Origin: JAWSVE01 sp050633885
Lineage (GTDB): Bacteria; Pseudomonadota; Gammaproteobacteria; Pseudomonadales; Cellvibrionaceae
NCBI GenBank assembly: GCA_050633885.1
Contig: JBOEHK010000005.1
Span: forward strand, 744,001-808,000
Direction of reading: 5' to 3'
Length of the DNA stretch: 64,000 bases
Shown: positions 16,791 through 26,201 of the stretch, one piece after another
How the letters are laid out: every line of letters begins with the position of its first letter
Position numbering within the stretch: the stretch's first letter is position 1
Notes under the pieces: generated by a model
Told to the model about the DNA's origin: nothing
Databases searched by the model: none
The model's input: only the letters and a program-made list of their open reading frames with translations
Position numbers and translations under genes: made by a program

Positions 16791-19553
16791 CTAATGCGCT
16801 TCATCCCAGTTGTCACCCACACCCGCCTCGACCAATAGCGGAATATCCAAATCGGCGGCGCCGCTCATTAAATCACATAATTTTTCTGACACCTCTTTAA
16901 CATGCGCCTCTTCGACTTCTAACACCAATTCATCATGCACTTGCATAATCATTCGAGCAGGGACGTTGTCTTTTTCTAACCAGTCATCCACAGTAAGCAT
17001 GGCTTGTTTAATGATGTCTGCCGCTGTGCCTTGCATCGGCGCATTAATCGCGGTTCGCTCGGCGGCTTGTCTCCGCATTCCATTACTGGCGTTAATTTCT
17101 GGTAAATACAATCGCCGACCTCGAATAGTTTCGACATAACCATTTTCAGCAGCGGTTAATCTTGTCTCATCCATATAGGTTTGAACACCCGGATACCGTT
17201 CAAAATACAAATCAATATATTGTTGCGCATCATGTCTCCCGACGTGAAGTTGTTTTGCCAAACCGAAGGCAGACATACCGTAAATTAATCCGAAATTAAT
17301 GGCTTTTGCACTTCGGCGTTGATCCGTTGTGACATCATCTAATGCAACACTAAAGACTTCTGCCGCCGTTGCTTTATGAACATCCAAACCTTTTTCAAAC
17401 GCATTTAACAAACCTTTATCTTGTGACAAATGCGCCATAATGCGTAATTCAATTTGCGAATAATCGGCAGCAACAATTTTATAACCTTTCGGTGCAATAA
17501 ACGCTTGGCGAATGCGTCGTCCTTCTTCTGTTTTAATAGGAATATTTTGTAAATTAGGATCAGAAGATGATAGCCGCCCAGTTGCCGTTACCGCTTGATG
17601 ATAAGAGGTATGGATACGTCCTGTTTTTTGATTAACCATCACAGGGAGCTTGTCGGTATAGGTCGATTTTAATTTTGATAAACCACGATGCGTAATCAGG
17701 ATTTGTGGTAATTCATAATCCAACGCTAACTCTTGTAGCACTTCTTCAGCCGTTGAGGGAGCACCTTTCGGTGTTTTTTTAATGACAGGGATGTCTAATT
17801 TTTCAAATAAAATAGCACCCAATTGTTTTGGCGAACTTAAATTAAAATTCTCTCCCGCCAACTCATACGCTTGCTCTTCTAATTTTAACAATGTTTCTCC
17901 AATCTCATGACTTTGTTGATTTAATGCATCCACATTAATCAACGCACCCTGATGTTCAATTTTGCATATCACGGGAACGAGTGGAATTTCTAATTCAGAA
18001 AAAATATTTTTTAAGGGTGTTATTTTTTCTAGCTCAGGCCAAAGTTTTTGATGTAAGCGCAATGTGATATCAGCATCTTCTGCGGCATATGGCCCCGCTT
18101 GCTCAAGATCAATTTGATTAAACGTTAATTGCTTAGCACCCTTGCCAGCAATGTCTTCGAAGTGAATTGTTTTATGGCCCAAATGCTTGAGCGCCAAAGT
18201 ATCCATGTCATGTCGAGATCCGGTGGAATTTGAGACGTAAGATTCCAACATGGTGTCATACACAATGCCTTGCAGATTAATGCCGTGGTTTGCCAACACA
18301 TGTTTGTCGTATTTCAGATTTTGGCCGACCTTGGCTTGCTTCGGATCTTCTAAGAGCGGTTTTAGCTGAGACAACACATCATCTAATTCAAGTTGGTCCG
18401 GCGCACCTGGATAGTCATGCGCCACAGGAACATAAGCGGCCTTGTGCGCTTCGACAGCAAATGACACCCCCACAATTCGCGCTTCCATATAGTTCAAACT
18501 GGTTGTTTCTGTATCGAATGCAAAAACATCCGAAGCTTTTAAATCCTGAATCCATTGTTTAAGTGACTTGTCATCAAAGACAACCTGATACTCTGATGGC
18601 TGTGTGCTTTTGACAGGGCCAGGCCGTGAAGAAGCACTAACTTCGCCTAAAGAGCGTGTATTGCCGCCCGTATTAGCAACATCGTCCACCCAAGATTTAA
18701 ATTCATACGTCGTAAATAACTCTTTTAGCTTTTCAATGTCAGGGGGGGTCATCTTTAAATCAGCAGGGCCATGCTCTAGCTCAACATCGGTTTTAATCGT
18801 CGCTAGTTCATAAGACAAAAAGGCCTTATCTTTATGCGCTTCTAATTTCTCTGGAAGCTTTTTGGCGCCCCTCATTTCTAGCTCCGCAACAACCGCTAGA
18901 TTAGCGTATATCTCATCTAAGCTACCCGCGCCTTGTAAGAGACCAAGTGCTGTCTTTTCCCCAATACCTGGAACACCTGGAATGTTGTCGACCTTATCTC
19001 CCATCAGTGCGAGGAAATCGATAATTAACTCAGGCGGAATTCCAAATTTTTCGATGACGCCCTCTCGATCCATCTTGGTTTCAGTCATGGTGTTTACCAA
19101 GGTGACGTGATCGCTTACCAACTGCGCCATATCCTTGTCACCTGTGGATACCACAACATGGTGTCCATCTTTAGTCGCTTGAGCAGCAAGGGTGCCAATG
19201 ACATCATCAGCCTCCACATTGTCGATAATCAACAAGGGCAAACCCATCGCTCGGATGATGTCTAAAGTCGGTTCAACTTGACTCCCCAAATCATCAGGCA
19301 TTGGCGGGCGATTCGCCTTGTACTCCGCAAAGATTTCATCCCGAAAGGTTTTTCCTTTGGCGTCAAATACAACCGCTATTTCACTGTCTGGGTAATCTTT
19401 TTGTAACCGCCGCATCATACTTGTTACGCCTCGAATAGCGCCTGTTGGCTGACCAGAAGCGGTGCGAAGATCGGCTTTGAACATGGCATGAAATGCACGA
19501 TAGAGATAGGAAGACCCATCGACTAAAACTAAGGGCGCTGTCTGCGAATTCAT
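16791..19553 (-). CDS. polA: DNA polymerase I
   Basis: 920 residues from the ATG at 19551-19553 (the frame is open 26 codons further, but those encode an atypical hydrophobic leader). It has all three domains. The N-terminal 5'-3' exonuclease shows LVDGSSYLYRAFHA, DKDMAQLV and DNIPGVPGIGEKTA. The 3'-5' proofreading domain has an intact DTETTSL, so proofreading is expected. The polymerase domain shows DYSQIELRIMAHLS (motif A), RRSAKAINFGLIYGMS (motif B) and QVHDELVLEV (motif C). It fills gaps in repair and removes Okazaki primers. It is followed by its own terminator and the putative small RNA. Confidence 0.96.
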   Translation of the reverse strand: MNSQTAPLVLVDGSSYLYRAFHAMFKADLRTASGQPTGAIRGVTSMMRRLQKDYPDSEIAVVFDAKGKTFRDEIFAEYKANRPPMPDDLGSQVEPTLDIIRAMGLPLLIIDNVEADDVIGTLAAQATKDGHHVVVSTGDKDMAQLVSDHVTLVNTMTETKMDREGVIEKFGIPPELIIDFLALMGDKVDNIPGVPGIGEKTALGLLQGAGSLDEIYANLAVVAELEMRGAKKLPEKLEAHKDKAFLSYELATIKTDVELEHGPADLKMTPPDIEKLKELFTTYEFKSWVDDVANTGGNTRSLGEVSASSRPGPVKSTQPSEYQVVFDDKSLKQWIQDLKASDVFAFDTETTSLNYMEARIVGVSFAVEAHKAAYVPVAHDYPGAPDQLELDDVLSQLKPLLEDPKQAKVGQNLKYDKHVLANHGINLQGIVYDTMLESYVSNSTGSRHDMDTLALKHLGHKTIHFEDIAGKGAKQLTFNQIDLEQAGPYAAEDADITLRLHQKLWPELEKITPLKNIFSELEIPLVPVICKIEHQGALINVDALNQQSHEIGETLLKLEEQAYELAGENFNLSSPKQLGAILFEKLDIPVIKKTPKGAPSTAEEVLQELALDYELPQILITHRGLSKLKSTYTDKLPVMVNQKTGRIHTSYHQAVTATGRLSSSDPNLQNIPIKTEEGRRIRQAFIAPKGYKIVAADYSQIELRIMAHLSQDKGLLNAFEKGLDVHKATAAEVFSVALDDVTTDQRRSAKAINFGLIYGMSAFGLAKQLHVGRHDAQQYIDLYFERYPGVQTYMDETRLTAAENGYVETIRGRRLYLPEINASNGMRRQAAERTAINAPMQGTAADIIKQAMLTVDDWLEKDNVPARMIMQVHDELVLEVEEAHVKEVSEKLCDLMSGAADLDIPLLVEAGVGDNWDEAH

Positions 19554-19920
19554 GTGAAATAGCTTATTTTTGATGAATGAATAAAAGATTAAAAAGAAAA
19601 TATGTGGGTGTGGAGAATACACTAAATGCACTGACCGAGGTTACACTGAACTGATTTTACGGCAGGACAAGAAAGAACAAAGTGATGTAGTCAGTATCAC
19701 TTTTTGCTATAAAGTACGCACTAACTCAGGGGAAATTGGTTTTTTTGCATCTATTTTGGCTGATTTTTACTCTCTTTCACGTAAAAGTATTAAATTGGTC
19801 ACGTTTTTACTGTTTTTTTCTTAAGGTCCTCTTTGCTTTTTTTGTTTTCAACTACACTCAAAATAACGCTCGCTTTTCTAGCGCTGCGCTCACATGTTCG
19901 TATTTCTTAAGGGGACAATT
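19554..19920. other. Divergent region between polA and the 85-residue gene
   Basis: About 370 bases, T-rich on the plus strand and without a supported gene. TTGCTATAAAGT near 19706-19717 could include a plus-strand -10, but no clear -35 partner was found. Confidence 0.4.
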
Positions 19921-20178
19921 TTGGACAAGATGATTTTTTCACAATCTGGTGTTTTTCGGCTACAGCAGCTTGCTAGCCAAGTGCACAATATAACAGGGAT
20001 TCGTCACAAACTATCAGATGAGTCAGACATGCTTGATATGCTTCGTGGTTGCGCTGGCTCCGATCATCAAACTATCCAGACATATTTTGCAGCATTTGCT
20101 GGGGAATTGGATTCTGATCAAGTCGGGAAATTATTGGCTCGAGGGATTCGTCCTCGGTCTTATATGCAAACACATTAA
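19921..20178 (+). CDS. Hypothetical protein of 85 residues
   Basis: A small soluble protein (DKMIFSQSGVFRLQQLASQV...). I choose the TTG at 19921 because AAGGGG (19909-19914) is 6 bases upstream; an ATG three codons later is the alternative. There is no signal peptide or membrane segment. A strong terminator follows directly, which supports a real transcription unit. I do not recognise the family. The sequence is mostly helical with a conserved-looking C-terminal segment LARGIRPRSYMQTH. It stands alone between polA and the VIT-family gene. Confidence 0.55.
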   Translation: MDKMIFSQSGVFRLQQLASQVHNITGIRHKLSDESDMLDMLRGCAGSDHQTIQTYFAAFAGELDSDQVGKLLARGIRPRSYMQTH

Positions 20179-20200
20179 CGCTCCTGCAGTATAAACGTCA

Positions 20201-20249
20201 AAAAGCCCTTTCACTTGTACAAGATACAGCCAAGAGAAAGGGCTTTTTT
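20201..20249 (+). terminator. Terminator after the 85-residue gene
   Basis: Arms AAAAGCCCTTTC (20201-20212) and GAAAGGGCTTTTT (20236-20249) around a long loop, followed by T. Probably bidirectional, also serving the VIT-family gene that ends at 20306. Confidence 0.8.
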
Positions 20250-20305
20250 ATTTATTCTATCGTTAGCTTCTCGAATCAAGCTAGGTAAAGGCTGATTGCA
20301 TTGCC

Positions 20306-20995
20306 CTAAACAGCAACACCAAATAATTTTCCGATACCTGCCGTTAATAACATAGCCAGCGCTCCCCAAAACGTCACTCTAAAAGCTCCAACTGTCATTG
20401 AGGCGCCACCGGCTCTCGCAGCAAGCCCGCCCAAGATCGCTAGAAAAATTAACGACAGAACAGCAACCACGGGAATGATTTGGTCTCTCTCGACAAACCA
20501 TGTCGCCAACAACGGTAATGCAGCACCCAGGGTGAATGTGACCGCTGAAGAGGCGGCTGCTTGAATTGGTTTTGCGGTTAGAGTTTCTGATATACCGATT
20601 TCATCTCTTGCATGCGCCCCTAACGCATCATGTTCCATTAACTGTCCAGCGACTTGATACGCTAATTTGGCTTCTAAACCTCGTCCTTCATAAATAGCGG
20701 CGAGTTCTTTTTTTTCAAATTCGTAATCGGTTTCTAAGGACTTTTTTTCCATGGCTAAATCGGCGGCTTCCGTATCGGCTTGAGAACTCACGGAAACATA
20801 TTCACCAGCAGCCATCGACATCGCTCCTGCCACCAGCCCTGCCAAACCAGCTAATAAAACACCTTCATGTGATGTGCTAGCAGCTGCTACACCTATGATC
20901 AAACTCGCTGTTGAAACAATGCCATCATTAGCCCCCATGACAGCTGCTCGCAACCAACCTACCCGATGTGCTCTATGTTCTTCATGATGACTCAT
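20306..20995 (-). CDS. VIT1/CCC1-family transporter (iron/manganese)
   Basis: 229 residues. It begins with the typical VIT motif HRVGWLRAAVMGANDGIVSTASLIIGVA, continues with AGLVAGAMSMAAGEYVSVSSQADTE, then a charged cytoplasmic segment carrying conserved glutamates (EKKELAAIYEGRGL), and ends in three further membrane helices. Members export Fe2+ or Mn2+ from the cytoplasm in proton antiport. The metal-binding glutamates of the cytoplasmic domain are present. The adjacent zinc locus makes a metal homeostasis cluster, though it has its own transcription unit and no obvious Zur site. Confidence 0.88.
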   Translation of the reverse strand: MSHHEEHRAHRVGWLRAAVMGANDGIVSTASLIIGVAAASTSHEGVLLAGLAGLVAGAMSMAAGEYVSVSSQADTEAADLAMEKKSLETDYEFEKKELAAIYEGRGLEAKLAYQVAGQLMEHDALGAHARDEIGISETLTAKPIQAAASSAVTFTLGAALPLLATWFVERDQIIPVVAVLSLIFLAILGGLAARAGGASMTVGAFRVTFWGALAMLLTAGIGKLFGVAV

Positions 20996-21055
20996 TTGAT
21001 ACCTTTTTGATTAACATGCCTGAGTTTCTCATCTCAATACGTTACTAAGGATAGC

Positions 21056-22081
21056 TTAGCTTTTTAAACAGTTTAGCATATCACGTGCTATTTTCTCCAT
21101 TAATTGTTTGTAAGTGCTTACACCCGTTGAAGACCCTAAAATATCAAGCGCTTTTACGCGCAGGTGTAGTCTCTTAGCAATTTCTTCGGCTGAATTTGAT
21201 TGATGAGCACTTTCAACAAACAAGCATTTTGTGGAACCATTCTTTGATTCTAGTACAACTGTCTTTTCTAGTTCAGCCATGTGTTTTATACCGACGGGAA
21301 TTTCAGGATGAGCTGAAATATAACCTACCTGGTTCAAATGATATTGCTCGATTAAATGACCATAGGCCTTGTGATAGACAACAAACCCAATCTGTTGAAC
21401 TGGTTCGAACAGTGTTTTAAGTTGATTAGAGAGTAGATCGTAGTTAGTGAGTGTTTGCTTTAGGTTGCTTTCTAAGTTCTTAGCCGTCTGACTATTTCCC
21501 AATGCTTTCTGATCAGCTATTAACGTTTGCCCGATGACCTCAGCAATCTGTTGAGCTTTGATAGGGCTTAGCCAAAGGTGAAGATCTGGATGTTCTGAAT
21601 CCTCTGAATGTTCTGGGTGATTTGAACCAACTTCTGCATGGCCTCTGTCACCCTGATCTCTGACGTTGTGATTAAGTGCATCGGAAATAGTAATGACTTG
21701 CTTACTCTCTATGCCTTTTATTTGCTTAGATAAGAACTGTTCTAACTCAGCGCCAAACCAAATCACCTTATCGGCTTTTGATAGCTTTTGGGCGTCAGAC
21801 ATCTTCATCGCGTAATCATGAGGAGAGCTTGTCGGCGGGACAAGAACATCAACCACCCCTGTATCACCGACAATATCCTGAGCAATTAATGCCAACGGTT
21901 TAATACTCGCGATGACAGTAATCGGTTTTGCTTCAGTGTTCGACAATACTTCTGGTAATCCATCATCACTTGCTTTAAAACACGATGACAACAACAATGT
22001 AGTAGTCACTAACCAGATTAAGCGGTTTCTCTGTTTGCCCTGGGCTTTTTGATGAATGGATAAATGGCTTAAATGCTTCAT
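21056..22081 (-). CDS. znuA: Zinc ABC transporter substrate-binding protein ZnuA (lipoprotein-like)
   Basis: 341 residues, cluster A-1 metal-binding protein. A lipobox LSSC (C34) suggests a lipid anchor, unusual for Gram-negative ZnuA, which is commonly soluble. Metal ligands are visible: the first histidine in TSSPHDYAM, the second in DLHLWLSP, the third in YHKAYGHL and a C-terminal acidic ligand region. Between the first two lies the His/Asp/Glu-rich loop typical of ZnuA (GHAEVGSNHPEHSEDSEHPD). It delivers Zn2+ to ZnuB. It is divergent from zur-znuCB across a Zur-box-like palindrome. Confidence 0.93.
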   Translation of the reverse strand: MKHLSHLSIHQKAQGKQRNRLIWLVTTTLLLSSCFKASDDGLPEVLSNTEAKPITVIASIKPLALIAQDIVGDTGVVDVLVPPTSSPHDYAMKMSDAQKLSKADKVIWFGAELEQFLSKQIKGIESKQVITISDALNHNVRDQGDRGHAEVGSNHPEHSEDSEHPDLHLWLSPIKAQQIAEVIGQTLIADQKALGNSQTAKNLESNLKQTLTNYDLLSNQLKTLFEPVQQIGFVVYHKAYGHLIEQYHLNQVGYISAHPEIPVGIKHMAELEKTVVLESKNGSTKCLFVESAHQSNSAEEIAKRLHLRVKALDILGSSTGVSTYKQLMEKIARDMLNCLKS

Positions 22082-22181
22082 TTCAAATACAAACTTCCTG
22101 ATCTAGCTGTCTAATCTAACTACCTGAATGTGATGACTAGATGTCACTATCTAATGCGAAGAGTAAACTTACAAAACGTTA

Positions 22182-22196
22182 TGTTATATAATAACA
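22182..22196. promoter_or_regulatory. Putative Zur box
   Basis: TGTTAT-ATA-ATAACA: perfect 6-base inverted arms around ATA, matching the core of the gammaproteobacterial Zur operator (TGTTATANTATAACA-like). It lies between divergent znuA and zur-znuC-znuB, where one site can control both directions. Confidence 0.82.
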
Positions 22197-22241
22197 CTTA
22201 TGTGTGCGATACGGGATAGCCAAGACATATAGATACAGATC

Positions 22242-22736
22242 ATGGATAGAGATATGGATAGAGATATGAATCTACCGTTACATAATCACGATCATCAGCA
22301 TTGTATCGATGATGCATTGGATGTGGCAAAAACACTCTGCCAGCAACGAGGCGTGAAACTCACTCAACAGCGTGAGCAAGTGCTGAAACTTGTTTGGCAA
22401 AGCCATAAGCCTTTGGGTGCATACGCGTTAATGGAAATGTTAGCGGACGCTATCACCAAACCCGTTGCACCACCGACGGTTTATCGAGCTTTGGAGTTTC
22501 TTTCAGAGCAAGGGCTCATTCATAAGATTCACTCTCTGAACGCTTTTGTAGGATGCGCTACGCCTAACCAGGCTCACCATAGCCATTTTTTAATCTGCCG
22601 AGACTGTCATGTAGCCATTGAATGCGGCGATAACGAATTGATTCACTCCATTGATAGCATTGCGAATCAATTTGATTTTACTGTTGACCATCAATCGTTA
22701 GAAGTCATGGGACTTTGCTCTGATTGTCAGTCATAA
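22242..22736 (+). CDS. zur: Zinc uptake regulator Zur (Fur family)
   Basis: 164 residues with winged-helix DNA-binding domain (LTQQREQVLKLVWQSHKPLGAYALMEML, PPTVYRALEFLSEQGLIHKI) and the dimerisation domain with zinc cysteines CRDCH and CSDC, in the Zur-like pattern. Zn-loaded Zur represses znuA and znuCB. The N-terminus is a 12-base tandem repeat encoding MDRD twice, giving three candidate starts (22242, 22254, 22266). It also has an HNHDHQHC stretch. It is the first gene of zur-znuC-znuB and is probably autoregulated from the palindrome at 22182-22196. Confidence 0.92.
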   Translation: MDRDMDRDMNLPLHNHDHQHCIDDALDVAKTLCQQRGVKLTQQREQVLKLVWQSHKPLGAYALMEMLADAITKPVAPPTVYRALEFLSEQGLIHKIHSLNAFVGCATPNQAHHSHFLICRDCHVAIECGDNELIHSIDSIANQFDFTVDHQSLEVMGLCSDCQS

Positions 22737-22791
22737 GCGTCATCAAGCCTAACGACAATACATTCATTCCATCAACATTTGAAACTAGATT

Positions 22792-23622
22792 ATGACTTCT
22801 CAAGCTCTTTCAACAGACTCACCAGAGCCTTCTCAACCTTTAATTAGCGCAGAGCATGTCTCTGTTATTCAAGGCGACCAAACCATCCTGCAAGATACGA
22901 GCTTGGCAATCCGGCCACAAGAGCTCGTTACGTTGATAGGCCCCAATGGCGCGGGTAAATCTACATTCATTCGTGTGCTACTCGGCCTGCTCAAACCGTC
23001 GAGTGGAACTATCCAGCAGCAAGAGGGCTTGGTCATTGGTTACATGCCACAGCGTTTGGTTATCGACCCGAGCTTGCCATTGAATGTTGAACGCTTTCTT
23101 TTGCTTGCCGGCAAACACTCATTGAAAAAGAGCAGCGACAACCTCGATCGCTGTCTCGACTTAACTGGCGTCAAACATTTGCGCCGACATTCCGTACAGT
23201 CTCTTTCCGGTGGAGAGTTACAACGTGTACTGCTCGCCCGCGCGCTTTTTCGTGATCCGCAATTGTTGGTATTAGATGAACCGGTTCAAGGCGTGGATGT
23301 GTCGGGGCAATCGGCGTTGTATCAATTGATTGGAGATATTCGCGACGAAACGCAGTGCGGCATTTTAATGGTCTCTCACGATTTACATTTAGTCATGGCC
23401 GAAACCGATCGCGTGATTTGTTTGAACCAACACATTTGCTGCGAAGGCCATCCTGATACCGTGTCAGTACATCCTGAATTTTTGCAGTTGTTTGGCGAAA
23501 CGAAAGATACCCACGTTGCTGTTTATACGCATCATCATGACCACGACCATGACATGGCTCACGAGCATTCTCATCAACACAAACACGATCGTGTTGATGG
23601 CAAAAAGGAGAACAGTAAGTGA
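22792..23622 (+). CDS. znuC: Zinc ABC transporter ATP-binding protein ZnuC
   Basis: 276 residues. Walker A GPNGAGKST at 50-58, signature LSGGELQRVLLARAL, Walker B LLVLDEPVQGVD and switch histidine SHDLH identify an ABC ATPase of the metal-importer family. Past the ATPase core there is a C-terminal tail very rich in histidine (HHHDHDHD...HEHSHQHKH), which could bind zinc and sense or buffer the metal. It overlaps znuB by four bases (GTGA), implying translational coupling. Confidence 0.94.
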   Translation: MTSQALSTDSPEPSQPLISAEHVSVIQGDQTILQDTSLAIRPQELVTLIGPNGAGKSTFIRVLLGLLKPSSGTIQQQEGLVIGYMPQRLVIDPSLPLNVERFLLLAGKHSLKKSSDNLDRCLDLTGVKHLRRHSVQSLSGGELQRVLLARALFRDPQLLVLDEPVQGVDVSGQSALYQLIGDIRDETQCGILMVSHDLHLVMAETDRVICLNQHICCEGHPDTVSVHPEFLQLFGETKDTHVAVYTHHHDHDHDMAHEHSHQHKHDRVDGKKENSK

Positions 23623-24434
23623 TAGATTTTTTATCCACTCAAGCGCTGTTGCCCAGTTTTTTACTGAATGCATTATTAGTCGGCATTGGCGTTGCGTTAC
23701 TCGCTGGCCCTCTGGGATGTTTTGTTGTGTGGCGTCGCATGTCTTACCTTGGCGACACCTTGGCGCATTCAGGATTGCTCGGCGTTGCATTGGGTTTGTT
23801 GTTATCGATCAATATTAATTTTGCCATCGTATTTATTTGTTCTGCTCTCGCGTTAGTGTTTGTTTTATTGCAACACAACCGCTCACTAGCCACTGACACA
23901 TTACTGGGTATTTTAGCCCATTCCAGTTTAGCTCTTGGGCTCATTGCCGTTGGCCTGCTAGAAGATGCACGCGTCGACCTTTACGGTTATTTATTTGGTG
24001 ATCTTTTAGCAACCTCCGCCAAAGATGTGATCGTTATTTACGGTGTGTGTATCGCTGTGTTGGCTGTTATTGTAATTTTTTGGCGACAGCTTTTAGCAAT
24101 CACCGTACATTCTGATTTAGCCAAAGTCGAAGGCGTAAACGTCACGCTTGTCATCACATTATTAATGCTAGTTCTCGCCATTGTGATCGCGATTGCTATG
24201 AAAGTCGTCGGCGTTTTATTAATTACCGCGCTATTAATTATTCCAGCAGCAGCAAGCCGACGACTGTCTAGCTCGCCAGAACAAATGGCGATTGTCGCTG
24301 CAATTTTAGCAATCGCATCTGTGCTGGGAGGTTTAACGTCTTCTTACTTTTGGGATACAGCGACTGGCCCATCGATTGTGTTAACAGCTAGTTGTTTGTT
24401 TTTGTTTTCGTTGTGTAAGCCGCAGAGTGTTTAG
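23619..24434 (+). CDS. znuB: Zinc ABC transporter permease ZnuB
   Basis: 271 residues, very hydrophobic with about eight membrane segments. The ABC-3 family pattern is plain: GCFVVWRRMSYLGDTLAHSGLLGVALG near 30-56, and later VVGVLLITALLIIPAAASRRLS. It is the membrane channel for Zn2+ driven by ZnuC. It starts with GTG overlapping the znuC stop. Nothing downstream belongs to the operon; the next gene (SCO) converges. Confidence 0.94.
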   Translation: MIDFLSTQALLPSFLLNALLVGIGVALLAGPLGCFVVWRRMSYLGDTLAHSGLLGVALGLLLSININFAIVFICSALALVFVLLQHNRSLATDTLLGILAHSSLALGLIAVGLLEDARVDLYGYLFGDLLATSAKDVIVIYGVCIAVLAVIVIFWRQLLAITVHSDLAKVEGVNVTLVITLLMLVLAIVIAIAMKVVGVLLITALLIIPAAASRRLSSSPEQMAIVAAILAIASVLGGLTSSYFWDTATGPSIVLTASCLFLFSLCKPQSV

Positions 24435-24508
24435 TTATGTCGAGTGTAGTAACCCACAAGCAGATCACGCCAGCATTGATTAGACAGGATACTAATTCAA
24501 ACAAAGAT

Positions 24509-25168
24509 TTATTTTTCAGCTTTATGGCTAAGCACAATTGATTGATAGGCGACTTTTAGTTTACCCACAGTGAATGGCGTTTTGATGAAGCCATAATAAT
24601 CGCCATCGGGATTAATTATAATAATTTGTTCGCCATGGCTGACTTCATAATCTTCTTCGTTTTTATCTGATTTTTGAAAACCAATATGAAACTGATTGGA
24701 TAGGCGTTTGGTTGTTAAAAAGTCTCCCGTGACACCGGTAAAATCTTTGTTGAATTTTGGCATATATTCAGCCAAAACTTCTGGCGTATCTCGCGCGGGA
24801 TCAACGCTCACCATGACAACTTCGGTTTGATCTTTTACTTTTTCATCCAGCTCATTCATGAATACATTTAAAATAGCTAATGTAGCAGGGCAAAAACCAC
24901 CGCAATTAGAAAAGCCAAAAAATAATAAAGTCCAATGACCTTTTAACGACTCTTTTGTAAAAGATTGACTGTTTTGATCAAGCAACTCAAACGGCTCGAT
25001 CAATTTTGGCTCTTGATAAGTAATCACGCCCATACTCACCAACTCTTTCACATGAAGAATACGAGGCTGAGTCATTTTAAAAACAAATGCTCCCACGATA
25101 AAAAAAATAAAAAGCCCTACGAGAGAAATTGTTTTAATCACACTTTTTTGAGTTTTGTCCATAGCCAT
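24509..25168 (-). CDS. SCO1/SenC copper chaperone for cytochrome oxidase
   Basis: 219 residues: one N-terminal membrane anchor (ISLVGLFIFFIVGAFVFKM) and a thioredoxin-like SCO domain. The copper site is complete: C-x3-C in FSNCGGFCPATL and the distal histidine in YEVSHGEQIIIINPDG. SCO proteins insert copper into the CuA site of subunit II. It is the last gene of the minus-strand cox set, following cyoE by 45 bases, as in other Pseudomonas-type clusters. Confidence 0.9.
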   Translation of the reverse strand: MAMDKTQKSVIKTISLVGLFIFFIVGAFVFKMTQPRILHVKELVSMGVITYQEPKLIEPFELLDQNSQSFTKESLKGHWTLLFFGFSNCGGFCPATLAILNVFMNELDEKVKDQTEVVMVSVDPARDTPEVLAEYMPKFNKDFTGVTGDFLTTKRLSNQFHIGFQKSDKNEEDYEVSHGEQIIIINPDGDYYGFIKTPFTVGKLKVAYQSIVLSHKAEK

Positions 25169-25213
25169 AGTTTTCAGTTTGTTGTTACCAAAATGTCTTT
25201 TAATGTCAAAATA

Positions 25214-26149
25214 TTAACTAATTACTTGCTGTACAGGCAATAAATAATGATCGACCAACATAATGACGAACATCGTTAATAAATAAATATTGGAGTAATG
25301 AAATGTGTCGCGGCCTGTTGTGGGTTTATCGACGACGATCATGCGGATTGCCCAAAATAAAAAGCCTAAACCTAAAACGATTGCACCGCTTAGGTATAAC
25401 CAGCTCAGCATGCCAGTAGCGTAGGGTAATAAGGTGACGGCAAATAAAATTAATGTGTATAACAATATATGTATTTTTGTATATTTTGCGCCATGGGTAA
25501 CGGGTAACATGGGGATATTAACTTTTGCGTATTCAGCTTTGCGGTAAACAGCAAGCGCCCAAAAATGTGGTGGCGTCCACGCAAAAATAATTAATACGAG
25601 TAATAATGCGTGGTGATGTATTTCACCGGTTACCGCTGTCCAGCCGAGTAATGGCGGAGCTGCGCCAGCTAAACCGCCAATCACAATATTTTGCGGTGTC
25701 GCGTGTTTTAAAAATAAGGTGTAGACAAATGCATAACCCAATAGTGACGCTAATGTGAGCCACGCTGTTAGAGCATTTACTAAAAATAACAACACCGCCA
25801 TGCCAATTAATCCTATAACAGCGGCAAAAACTACGGCTTGCATCGGTTCAACACGACCTTTCGCAATTGGTCTGTTATGTGTTCGTGCCATGTGTTGATC
25901 GAATCGACGATCTAACAAATGGTTCACTGCGGCGGCAGAACCCGCACATAATGCGATACCAAGGTTGCCAAAAATTAATGCGTCCAGTGGAACCATTCCC
26001 GGAACCGCGAGAAACATGCCGATGATGGAAGTAACGATCATCATCATCACGACATTGGGTTTGCACATTTCGTAATAGTCACGCCATGATGCTTTTTCTC
26101 TTGTGAGATTCTCATCCAACGAATCTTTTAAAGGTTCTGCGTTACTCAT
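25214..26149 (-). CDS. cyoE: Protohaem IX farnesyltransferase (haem O synthase)
   Basis: 311 residues, polytopic UbiA-family prenyltransferase. The two aspartate-rich motifs are visible: NHLLDRRFDQHMARTHNRP (N-terminal, NxxxDxxxD) and the second cytoplasmic loop with YRKAEYAKVNIPMLPVTHG typical of CtaB/CyoE. It adds a farnesyl group to haem B, giving haem O, the precursor of haem A. In this position it is usually called ctaB/cyoE2. The next expected gene, ctaA (haem A synthase), is absent here. Confidence 0.93.
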   Translation of the reverse strand: MSNAEPLKDSLDENLTREKASWRDYYEMCKPNVVMMMIVTSIIGMFLAVPGMVPLDALIFGNLGIALCAGSAAAVNHLLDRRFDQHMARTHNRPIAKGRVEPMQAVVFAAVIGLIGMAVLLFLVNALTAWLTLASLLGYAFVYTLFLKHATPQNIVIGGLAGAAPPLLGWTAVTGEIHHHALLLVLIIFAWTPPHFWALAVYRKAEYAKVNIPMLPVTHGAKYTKIHILLYTLILFAVTLLPYATGMLSWLYLSGAIVLGLGFLFWAIRMIVVDKPTTGRDTFHYSNIYLLTMFVIMLVDHYLLPVQQVIS

Positions 26150-26201
26150 ATTTTTTTCCTCGGTCTTTCTTTTAGGTGCTGATCAAAAGACATCGACCGA
26201 T

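Noticed and set aside
19554..19631. 26-codon N-terminal extension of polA
   Set aside because: PolA begins with a short lead before VLVDGSSYLYRAFHA; the extension is hydrophobic, unlike family members, so the ATG at 19553 was taken.
23492..23818. 108-codon frame crossing the znuC/znuB junction
   Set aside because: A shadow of the histidine-rich tail and znuB in another frame; the znu genes are clear.
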